Origin: Aureispira sp. CCB-E
Lineage (GTDB): Bacteria > Bacteroidota > Bacteroidia > Chitinophagales > Saprospiraceae
Length of the DNA stretch: 64,000 nucleotides
Assembly: GCF_031326345.1 (NCBI RefSeq)
Contig: NZ_CP133671.1
Location: forward strand, 3,410,001 to 3,474,000
Reading direction: 5' to 3'
Shown here one piece after another: positions 51,679 through 60,379 of this stretch (position 1 is the stretch's first letter; each line of letters starts with the position of its first letter). The translations under genes and the position numbers were made by a program. The notes below the pieces were generated by a model, which was not told the origin of the DNA, searched no databases, and saw only the letters and a program-made list of their open reading frames with translations.

Positions 51679-54600
51679 CTAGAATTTATTTTTAATCACT
51701 TTAGCTATGTGAACATAACCTGTCTTTTTGTGGTAAACTCTGACCATGTAAGTTCCTGGTGGATATTCATTCAAGTCAGTAGGAATGTTATTCGTTCCCA
51801 AAACAGCTTGATGTTCTTTTACCTCAATTAATTTACCCAAAACATCCATAACCTTTATTTCTAACATTTCTGCGTTTTCTGCTTCGTATTGATAGTACAG
51901 AACTCCATCAGTAGGGTTAGGATAGAAGTTATAAACCAGATTGCCTGTTTCGATGCTTAGCAATACAACATTAGAATAGGTAGATGTTCCGTCTAAATCG
52001 ACTAGTTCTAAACGGTAGTAGTTGGGACCTTTGAATGGATGAATATCATCAAAAGAATAATGCGTAGTTTTGGTTGATTGACCTTGGGCTTTGACCTGAC
52101 CAATTTTTTCAAAATTAAACCCATCTTTACTGCGCTCAATATTAAAGTAATCCGTGTTGTCCTCCGTTTCGGTTCCCCAAGTCAAGAAGTTAACTTTGTT
52201 GTTTGTTGTCCCATCAAAGTAAAGCCAATCTACAGGAAGCAAATCTATAGGTATTAAAATCAAACCAATCGAACCACCTGAGAAACTATTAATATTTTGT
52301 AGCTCTCCATAATTGACTCCATTAATAGTCGTCCCCAAAGGTCCTGTTAGGTGTAAACTGTCGTAAACAGGCGCATCGTAATTTGCACCTTCATTTTTGA
52401 AAAAGTACGAACCTAAAGGATAAGGATATTTGTAAGTATATCCACAAGCAGGGTAGGTTGCCATCCAGTTAATAGCAGCTGTCTCAATGGCTACTCGTTC
52501 TGCGGGCTCATAGTAAAAACGTACATTATAAGGGGCATTAACAGCACCACCGCCCAAATCTACATTCCAGCTACGCTCCATCTCAAAACGTTCTTCCCCT
52601 GGTGTCCAGCCTGTTGCACACGACGTAGGGGCAAAAGGTCCTTCGGACTCTTGATAATAACTAGTGGAATCCCATATCGTTACAAGAGGGAAACCTGGCA
52701 TTGCTCCTGTCGTAATATCTCCTTGTATAGAGAAAATAATATCGTCTCCAACAAAGAAATGATGCCACCCATTGTTATCCGTACAATAGGTATTGGTACT
52801 CGTACCATTCAAGGCATAAATATATTGTTTGACAGTTATAGTAATACTTGAATCCACAGTATTGCCACACAAACTTTCTCGACGTACATAGTACGTTGTA
52901 GTAGTATCCGTGACGATATTAATACTATTTCCTGTGCCAACAAAACTACCTGTTCCATTAGGTCCCGTATACCAGTTGGTAACCGCACCTGTACCTGCAA
53001 TCCCACCCGTGGCAACCAAGTTAACGGTTGTATTAGGGCAGAAACTGCCTGTCAATGGTGTGATGATAGGTGGAGTAGAAACGATAGGAGTCGTTATTAC
53101 AATGCTAGCACTATCGGTACACCCTCGTGCATCTGTCACTGTAACAGCATTAAATCCTGGACACAAGTTAGCGGGGATAGCATTGGTATTACCATTTGAC
53201 CAAAGGTAAGTATAAGGACCATTGCCACCTGTAGTAATGGCTGTTGCGCTTCCTACACAAAGTAGAGAATCGCAGCCAGATTGAACAATGTTTGTCAAAC
53301 TAATTGCTAATGGACTTGGTTCTGTTATTGTAACTTGTGTAGAATCAGAACAACCAGCATTATCAAAAACGGTAACAGAATAAGTCCCTGCACAGAGATT
53401 AGTAGCTGTAGCTGTTGTTTGGTTGCTAGCAGCAGCATCCCATAAATAAGTGTATCCTGTAGTTACCGTACCTCCAATTCCTACAACTGTTGCTTGACCG
53501 TCACAAGCTGCATTACAACTTACATTAGTTGGAGGTAAGGTTGCTGCGGTCATTAGCAAACCATCGTCAACAAAGACGCTTGCCGTATCTGTACAGCCAT
53601 TGGATCCTGTGATTGTTACCGTATAGGTGCCTGATGCTAGTCCAACTATCGTAGAATCTGTGCCGCCATTAGACCACAAGAATGTAAATGGTGGGACGCC
53701 ACCTCCAGTCACAACTGCTGATGCTGTTCCATCGTTTGTACCAGAGCAGGTTAGAGGAGTAGAGACTGGATCTAAGATTGGATTGACAGTCGTCGTAACC
53801 ATCACTTCTCCTTGGTTGTTACCACCTGCATTACCAAATCCACCATCAATTTGGATGACATAAGGTGTGTTTGGAGTTAATCCAGTGTATGTAAAGTTCC
53901 AGTTGATGGGTTGGACATCACAAGCCGTAAACGATTGACAGTCCACTAACGCAGAAGGATTGTTGTCACAAGGGGTTGCATCTTGGAATAGTGAAATGTT
54001 AAACCCATCTGTTGGGTTGATTCCCAAAAGACAACTACCATTAATTTGACCATTCATAATGTGTAACGTAACATCGCTACCATTACAATCGGATTCAAAG
54101 TAGTAATAAACAGAATTTTCAGGATTATCCCCTTCACTACATTCATCATAGCCAGGAGCACCACCAGAAATGTTTTCACCACCAGCACCTGAGGTATTCC
54201 AACAATAAGGAACATTAGGTAGCATAGGGACTAATAAAGCATCCAAACAGTTATCAAAACCACAGCCTTCAGAAATACAAATTTGATAATCTTCTCCATT
54301 ATCGTCACCATCGTCATTGAATACTTGCAACCAAACCGTTGTGCCTGGAGCTGCTGCCACTTGGAAAGAAACATCGCTAGTCAGTCCTCCTTGGTCGCAG
54401 TCAATAGGCGTCAGACTACCACAAGTTCCTGTATAAGCAACTACGGTCAATTCAGAATAATCGCCAAAAGTTCCTCCAATCGCATCATCATTTCCTTCAA
54501 TAACAGCATTACCAGAAGCTGGCATGGTAAATTGATACCAAGTTGCCCCACAGTTGCCACCACAACCTTGTGCATAAGCAGGATTGTAAGTAATGGTTGG

Positions 54601-57600
54601 ATAACCATAATTGTTGGTTTGGAAGGTACCTGCTCCATTTAGACACGACTCAGATTGAACAGGCAACGCAATAGCATTGTTACAGCTATCATTGCTAGGT
54701 TGTGGATCGCCTGCAACTCCTGTTCCATAAGTTGGCATCATATCTATGATGTCGATATTGAAACTCCCTTCAATAACCAAGTTGGATCCATCGACTTGAA
54801 TGAAGTATTGATTACCAGGAACAAGGCAGGTTGCTTCAATATTTTCTGTTACTAATGCCGTTGGCCAGTTGGAACTTTCAACCTCTGATAAGGTTCCTGT
54901 ACAAGTATTATTAGAAGAAGCAAAAATGCGCACTTCTGGATCCATTCCTAAGATTACATTAGTAGAAGTAACATTTACCTCAACACGCCCAGATGGTGGG
55001 GCTGTGAATTGATACCAAACCGTATGTGTAGCATAGTTGCCAACTCCTGGCTCACCTACTTCTATATTAGCACAAATATTACTCTCATTGGTGCGAGTTT
55101 GCAAAGTACCTGTTGGTGTACCAAAGCTAAAGGCATCGCAAATGCCATTGTTGTATGGAGCATTGCTTGTACCTCCATCGTCATTGATTTGCAAGGTAAA
55201 CCATCCATCTTCATCGCCAAGCAAACCACCAGAACCATCAACTTGTAGATAATAAATGCGACCGCCTTCTAAGCAATCTATAGACAGTTCTTCGTCTTTA
55301 TTTAGGATGTCATAATCGCTATCTACTTCTAAGAAATTTCCTGTACAAGTATTATCATCAGAATAGTAGAGAGCCAATTGTAAATCAATTTCATCTCCTA
55401 CATTGTTAGGGTCATTGTATCCATTAATCGTAATGTTACCAGATGCTGGTGCGACAAAGGTAAACCAAGCCGTTTTTTCAATGCCAAAAGCTGACGGAGT
55501 TGGTTCTCCTGGTTCTGTATCCGAACAAAGGTTGGTATAATTGACATTATTGTTAATAGCGCCTCCATTCGGAACAGTTCCTAAGTTAACAGCATTACAC
55601 AACATATTATAAGGAGGACGCAGCCCTTGACCATCATCTTGAATATCAATTCTAAAATAACCCTCTTGATTTAAAAGAGAACCATCTACTTGTACGTAAT
55701 AACGCTGCCCTGGATACAAACAAGTAACACTAACACTAGCATCAAAACTTGTTAGTGGATCGGCATCGCCATCTTCTAGTAAATTCATAGTACCTGTACA
55801 AAGCGTATTGCTAGATTCATAAACTGCTAATTGCAAATCAACAACATCCCCTAAACCTCCAGGATCTGCTGTAACGTTAACCGTCACTTCAGAAGTAGCA
55901 TTTAGCCCAACGTGATTGGGAGCAACAAAGGAGAACCAAACGGTTTGTTCAATCGCAAAAGGATTGGGTTCACCCGCTTCGATGTCGGAGCAGAAATTGG
56001 AATAATCTACCCCATTATTGATCGCCCCTCCAACAGGAACAGTTCCTAGGTCAATGTAATCACAGATTAAGTCGTTTGTTGGAATTGGGACTGGAGTTGC
56101 AGGGGTTAAATTTAAATCAAAGTACCCTTGAACATTTAAAACAGAACCATCTACCATCAAGAAATACGTTTTGTTTTCTTCTAAACAGCGGACGTTCATA
56201 AATTCGTTGAACAAGTCTAAAACAGAGTATTCGCTAGTCATTTCAGTCAATGTTCCTGTACAACTATTGTTAGATGATTCAAAGACTGCTAGCTGTAGGT
56301 CTACCGCATCGGTTCCAAAAGGCCAAGGCAAGTCTGAGGTTGCTTGGATATCTAATGCAAAAGGTCCTCCTGTAGTTGGGGTTGTAAATGTATACCAAAC
56401 GGTATTGTCGGTGCCAAATGCAGTTGGATTAGGATCGCCCAAATCGTCTGCGCACAAATTGTGTTGGTTGGCAATACTGACAGGTCCTGCCCATGGGTTA
56501 CCTAGTGGAATGGCACCACAAATCGTATCATTAGGAGAAACAGGAATAGGGGGAATTTCGGTAATGGTAATGTCGAAATAACCTTCGTGACCTTCTAGAA
56601 GAACAGGCGGTTCGCCATCAATTTGGACATAATAGGTATCGCCAGGAACCAAGCACCATAAGTCCATATCAACATCGTAGGTTAAATCGCTGCCACTTAT
56701 TTCTTCAATCCAAGGTCCAGTACAGCTTGGAGATCGGTAAACAGCAATTTGCAAATTGATGGCATCAACGCCCCCAATTACAGGGTCGCTATTTAAATCA
56801 AAATTAACAGCTCCTGTCGATGGTGCGACAAAGGTGTACCAAACAGTTTGATCTGCTGTAAAGTTAGACGGCTGTGGTTCTCCAACGGCATCCGCACAGA
56901 AGTTATTTTGAGAACCATGCAAAGGAGTAGGCGAAGTACCAACAGAACCTCCTGTTGGGTCTCCTAGTGCAATCGCATTACAAGGTTCATCGTTGGCGGC
57001 AGGCGGATCTTGAGGGTCTCCATAGACCTCTATATCAAAAACACCTTCTTGTAAGTCAGGGTCAATTAAAGAGCCTTCACCATCGACCATTATCCAATAT
57101 TCACGCCCAGGAATCAAACAATCAACCCACATGTCTTCGTCCCATACTACACCAATTCCATCGTGTTCTGATTTTATTTCAGTAGGAGTTCCTGTACAAA
57201 CAGCACCTGTCAAATCATAAACGACAACTTGTAAGTCAATTCTATCAGGGCTTAGTAAGCCATAGTCGTTTAATCGAATTTCCACTTTTCCTGAAGGGGG
57301 AGCAATAAAGGTATACCAAATCCCTTGGTCATTTCCCCAGTTGGCAGGAATGGGTTCGAATAAATTATTGGCACAATAGTTATATTGACCTGTTAAACCA
57401 ACGGTTCCTCCTGGCGCTGGTTGTCCTAGTGGAATGGCATCACAAATCAAATCATTGGGGGCAGGGAATTGACCACCATCAGTAATGGTTAAATCAAAAA
57501 TACCATCAACATTCAAGGGCGAGCCATCGACCATTACCCAATAGTTTTCTCCTGGCGTCAAACAACGAACATCCATTTCTTCACCAAATAACCCTGGAGT

Positions 57601-58857
57601 ATAGTCACTGTAAATATGATTGAGTGTGCCAGTACAGGTTCCGTTACTAGTACCATAAACAGCCAACTGCAAATCTACCGCATCGGTTCCTATAGGAAAT
57701 GGAAGGTCGCTATCTGCATTGATGTAAACGTGACCAGATGGTGGCGCTTGAAACATAAACCAAACTGTTTTGTCGGAGCCCCATGCCCCTGGATTGGGAT
57801 CGTTGGTATTCGTAGCACAGACATTAGAGCGACTTAGATTTGGGGTGGCAACAGAGCCACCACTAGGAACAGTTCCTAGGTTTTCTGCATCACAGATTTC
57901 GTCTCCTGCTTGTTGAATTCCATTGTCATTGATTTGCAGACCAAAAAAACCTTCTATTCCATTATTAGTAAGTAGTGTAAAAGCTTCCCCATCGACTAAA
58001 AGAAAATATGTAGTATTAGGTTGTAAGCAATTGATAGACATGTCTTCATCCCAGACAACCCCTGCTCCTTGATAATCTTCGGCTACTAAGCTAAGTGTAC
58101 CACTACAAGTTCCGTTACTAGATTCGTATAAGGCTAACTGTAAGTCTATGCCATCCCCACGATTTTGTGGATCGCTGTTCGCATCGAAGTCGATAACAGC
58201 TGCGGGCATTGGACCTGTTGTAAAACGAAACCAAACTCCTTGATCGTTATTACCTCCCCAAGGGTTAGGATCCCCAGCATTGCCTGCACAAAAATTACCA
58301 TAGTTACTGAGGTTACTATTACCAACAGAACTATTAGAATTTAAGGTGCCTAAATTGATGGCATTACAAACTTGATCATAACCCGAACCAGGAGGGTAGG
58401 AGCCTGTTGCAGTAATGGTGAAGTTGACATTAGCGGTACTAGAACCGCCTACATTCAAATTATAAGTAATGGAATTGCCAGGAGTAGGCGTTGCAAAATT
58501 TTGGCAACGTTGTTCCAAGCAACTTTGACTAACGACACAAGCAGTACCATCGTCTTCAAATGCTCTAAGGCAAACTTGTAGACTATTGGGATAACTGCTA
58601 GGGCAATTAAAGGTCTCGTTGTACTGTGTATTTGGAGGATTTGTAAAACAAATGCCTGCTCTAGGGTAGGTTGTATAGCCTTGTCCTGCTACCTCTACTC
58701 TCCAATGAGGTTCTGGAGCACCACCAAAAAAACCATCGGTACAAGTGGTGGTTGAGTTTCCGCTGTTGATTCGAACCGTAAGAGTTACTTGGGCAGATAA
58801 ATTAGTACTAATTAAAAAAAGAAATGCAAAAAAAAAGTGTAGACATCTTAATTTCAT
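51679..58857 (-). CDS. Giant T9SS-exported repeat protein (putative adhesin)
   Basis: The protein has 2392 residues from the ATG at 58857; the longer frame to 58926 adds residues ahead of the signal peptide (KLRCLHFFFAFLFLISTNLS). From about 160 to 1390 come eight modules of about 140-155 residues, each opening CxAxxLG (for example CDAENLGTVPSGGSV) and holding a W-Y/F-x-F strand (VWYTFVAPSTGAV) and CLxPGxxYYVQVDG. Two divergent relatives follow (to about 1690), then three SprB-type repeats (about 1690-1935: SGTYTVTITGSNGCTDTASV) and an Ig-like domain. The last 85 residues (FYPNPTDGVLYYQYE to VIKNKF) are a type A T9SS sorting domain. It is probably a surface adhesin. Confidence 0.9.
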   Translation of the reverse strand: MKLRCLHFFFAFLFLISTNLSAQVTLTVRINSGNSTTTCTDGFFGGAPEPHWRVEVAGQGYTTYPRAGICFTNPPNTQYNETFNCPSSYPNSLQVCLRAFEDDGTACVVSQSCLEQRCQNFATPTPGNSITYNLNVGGSSTANVNFTITATGSYPPGSGYDQVCNAINLGTLNSNSSVGNSNLSNYGNFCAGNAGDPNPWGGNNDQGVWFRFTTGPMPAAVIDFDANSDPQNRGDGIDLQLALYESSNGTCSGTLSLVAEDYQGAGVVWDEDMSINCLQPNTTYFLLVDGEAFTLLTNNGIEGFFGLQINDNGIQQAGDEICDAENLGTVPSGGSVATPNLSRSNVCATNTNDPNPGAWGSDKTVWFMFQAPPSGHVYINADSDLPFPIGTDAVDLQLAVYGTSNGTCTGTLNHIYSDYTPGLFGEEMDVRCLTPGENYWVMVDGSPLNVDGIFDLTITDGGQFPAPNDLICDAIPLGQPAPGGTVGLTGQYNYCANNLFEPIPANWGNDQGIWYTFIAPPSGKVEIRLNDYGLLSPDRIDLQVVVYDLTGAVCTGTPTEIKSEHDGIGVVWDEDMWVDCLIPGREYWIMVDGEGSLIDPDLQEGVFDIEVYGDPQDPPAANDEPCNAIALGDPTGGSVGTSPTPLHGSQNNFCADAVGEPQPSNFTADQTVWYTFVAPSTGAVNFDLNSDPVIGGVDAINLQIAVYRSPSCTGPWIEEISGSDLTYDVDMDLWCLVPGDTYYVQIDGEPPVLLEGHEGYFDITITEIPPIPVSPNDTICGAIPLGNPWAGPVSIANQHNLCADDLGDPNPTAFGTDNTVWYTFTTPTTGGPFALDIQATSDLPWPFGTDAVDLQLAVFESSNNSCTGTLTEMTSEYSVLDLFNEFMNVRCLEENKTYFLMVDGSVLNVQGYFDLNLTPATPVPIPTNDLICDYIDLGTVPVGGAINNGVDYSNFCSDIEAGEPNPFAIEQTVWFSFVAPNHVGLNATSEVTVNVTADPGGLGDVVDLQLAVYESSNTLCTGTMNLLEDGDADPLTSFDASVSVTCLYPGQRYYVQVDGSLLNQEGYFRIDIQDDGQGLRPPYNMLCNAVNLGTVPNGGAINNNVNYTNLCSDTEPGEPTPSAFGIEKTAWFTFVAPASGNITINGYNDPNNVGDEIDLQLALYYSDDNTCTGNFLEVDSDYDILNKDEELSIDCLEGGRIYYLQVDGSGGLLGDEDGWFTLQINDDGGTSNAPYNNGICDAFSFGTPTGTLQTRTNESNICANIEVGEPGVGNYATHTVWYQFTAPPSGRVEVNVTSTNVILGMDPEVRIFASSNNTCTGTLSEVESSNWPTALVTENIEATCLVPGNQYFIQVDGSNLVIEGSFNIDIIDMMPTYGTGVAGDPQPSNDSCNNAIALPVQSESCLNGAGTFQTNNYGYPTITYNPAYAQGCGGNCGATWYQFTMPASGNAVIEGNDDAIGGTFGDYSELTVVAYTGTCGSLTPIDCDQGGLTSDVSFQVAAAPGTTVWLQVFNDDGDDNGEDYQICISEGCGFDNCLDALLVPMLPNVPYCWNTSGAGGENISGGAPGYDECSEGDNPENSVYYYFESDCNGSDVTLHIMNGQINGSCLLGINPTDGFNISLFQDATPCDNNPSALVDCQSFTACDVQPINWNFTYTGLTPNTPYVIQIDGGFGNAGGNNQGEVMVTTTVNPILDPVSTPLTCSGTNDGTASAVVTGGGVPPFTFLWSNGGTDSTIVGLASGTYTVTITGSNGCTDTASVFVDDGLLMTAATLPPTNVSCNAACDGQATVVGIGGTVTTGYTYLWDAAASNQTTATATNLCAGTYSVTVFDNAGCSDSTQVTITEPSPLAISLTNIVQSGCDSLLCVGSATAITTGGNGPYTYLWSNGNTNAIPANLCPGFNAVTVTDARGCTDSASIVITTPIVSTPPIITPLTGSFCPNTTVNLVATGGIAGTGAVTNWYTGPNGTGSFVGTGNSINIVTDTTTTYYVRRESLCGNTVDSSITITVKQYIYALNGTSTNTYCTDNNGWHHFFVGDDIIFSIQGDITTGAMPGFPLVTIWDSTSYYQESEGPFAPTSCATGWTPGEERFEMERSWNVDLGGGAVNAPYNVRFYYEPAERVAIETAAINWMATYPACGYTYKYPYPLGSYFFKNEGANYDAPVYDSLHLTGPLGTTINGVNYGELQNINSFSGGSIGLILIPIDLLPVDWLYFDGTTNNKVNFLTWGTETEDNTDYFNIERSKDGFNFEKIGQVKAQGQSTKTTHYSFDDIHPFKGPNYYRLELVDLDGTSTYSNVVLLSIETGNLVYNFYPNPTDGVLYYQYEAENAEMLEIKVMDVLGKLIEVKEHQAVLGTNNIPTDLNEYPPGTYMVRVYHKKTGYVHIAKVIKNKF

Positions 58858-59017
58858 ATATCTAAAATTTAGTATTGCCAGTGGGGAGGACAATAGGACA
58901 TTAGCAATAAATGGGGGGTGAATCATTATTAAAGATAGAAAAAAAAGTAGATAAAGATTAAAAAAAGAATAAGGTTTGTGTTTTCATGCTTTTGATAATC
59001 TGTTAAATAGCTTGATT

Positions 59018-60343
59018 TTATCGAGCTAATTCTATTAATACTTTTTTCTTTTTAATGCGTTGTTTATGAACGTTTTTAATGACTTGTTTAACCTTACTTT
59101 CGTGTACAGCAGCATAAGCTAAGTGTTCTTTTACAACAACCAATCCTAAGTCTTCTTTTTGAAGTCCTCCTTTTTTGAATAAAGTGCCAACAATGTCGAA
59201 CTTATTAATTTTGTCTTTTTTCCCAGCACTAATGTAGAGTGTTTTCCAAGTTGGTTTCTGTAAAGGAAGAACCTTTTCTGGCAGTTCAATATATTCTATT
59301 GTTTCATCAATATAGGTTCTCCATGGCTTGTCCTGTTCCAAAATAAGATAAGCGGTTCCTGTTGCTTTCATCCGTGCTGTTCGACCATTTCTATGGATGA
59401 ATTCTGCCTCGGTATGCGGTAGTTGATAATGAATAATGTGTTGAATGGTTGGAATGTCTAAGCCCCTTGCTGCTAAATCTGTCGTAACAAGGATGTTGTG
59501 ACTTCCATTTCTAAATTTGATTAGGGCTAATTCTCTGTCTTTTTGCTCCAAGCTACCATGAAATACATCGTGAATTATCCCCGCTCTAGAGAGCATCTGA
59601 TGTACTCGTTCAACGGTTGTTTTTTGATTGCAAAAGATAAGCGTTGCTTCCGAGCCAACATAGTTGACCAACTTCAAAAAATCGTTTTCTCGATGCGCAC
59701 TAGTAGTTACCAAAGCTTTGGTGCTTAGAGCTTCAGCGTTTTTGTCAGCAAGAAAATTTAAGGTAGTATAGTCGTTTAGACCAACAAATTCAGGTACTTC
59801 TACAGCTGTAGTCGCAGATGTCAGATGTCGGCGTTGCAAATTAGACAAATGTTCGATAATAAAAGACATTTCCTTGGAAAAGCCTAATTCTAATGATTTA
59901 TCAAATTCATCTAGAACAAGATGTTCAATATTTTGAGTAGAAAAGCTTTCCCGCCGCAAATGATCTGCAATCCGACCAGGTGTTCCAACCAAAAGGGTTG
60001 GAGGAACTTGAAGGCTATTTAGTTCGGTTTGAATAGAGTGACCACCATAACAGCAGCTAACTTTGTATCCTGTCTGCATGTCCTTAAAAACTTGCGTAAT
60101 TTGAAGCGCAAGCTCTCTTGAAGGCGTTAATATTAAAGCTTGAACCCCAAGCTCAGGTGCGTCGTTAAGTTGTTGTAAGAGTGCTACTAAAAAAGCAAGC
60201 GTTTTCCCAGATCCAGTAGGCGAGAGCAAGACAATGTTCGGAGCCTGTTGAGCTGTACGTTCCATTGCCTGTTGCATTTCGTTCAAAGCATCAATTTGCA
60301 ACCGCTCAAGAATGTGTTTTGTTGTAATTTTGTTCGATTTCAT
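59018..60343 (-). CDS. DEAD-box RNA helicase, DbpA-like
   Basis: The protein has 441 residues from the ATG at 60343. It has the two RecA lobes of DEAD-box helicases: Walker A SPTGSGKTLAF, PSRELALQIT, TPGRIADHL, a DEAD motif in the form DEFD (VLDEFDKSLELG), SATTA, TDLAARGLDIP and HRNGRTARM. The C-terminal 75 residues (TLYISAGKKDKINKFDIVGT) match the DbpA-type RNA-binding domain that targets 23S rRNA, so a role in large-subunit assembly is likely. The DEFD variant is compatible with activity. Its promoter sits just past the preceding gene's stop. Confidence 0.9.
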   Translation of the reverse strand: MKSNKITTKHILERLQIDALNEMQQAMERTAQQAPNIVLLSPTGSGKTLAFLVALLQQLNDAPELGVQALILTPSRELALQITQVFKDMQTGYKVSCCYGGHSIQTELNSLQVPPTLLVGTPGRIADHLRRESFSTQNIEHLVLDEFDKSLELGFSKEMSFIIEHLSNLQRRHLTSATTAVEVPEFVGLNDYTTLNFLADKNAEALSTKALVTTSAHRENDFLKLVNYVGSEATLIFCNQKTTVERVHQMLSRAGIIHDVFHGSLEQKDRELALIKFRNGSHNILVTTDLAARGLDIPTIQHIIHYQLPHTEAEFIHRNGRTARMKATGTAYLILEQDKPWRTYIDETIEYIELPEKVLPLQKPTWKTLYISAGKKDKINKFDIVGTLFKKGGLQKEDLGLVVVKEHLAYAAVHESKVKQVIKNVHKQRIKKKKVLIELAR

Positions 60344-60347
60344 AGCA

Positions 60348-60376
60348 CAAAGATATATAAATATTGAACAAGTCAA
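60348..60376 (-). promoter_or_regulatory. Promoter of the DEAD-box helicase gene, near-leaderless
   Basis: On the minus strand TTGAC (60376-60372) is followed after 16 bases by TATCTTTG (60355-60348), a near-consensus Bacteroidota promoter (18 bases if measured from TTG). The ATG at 60343 lies only four bases beyond the -7 box, so the message should start at or within a few bases of the ATG. The whole promoter fits in the 36 bp between the two genes. Confidence 0.65.
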
Positions 60377-60379
60377 TAG

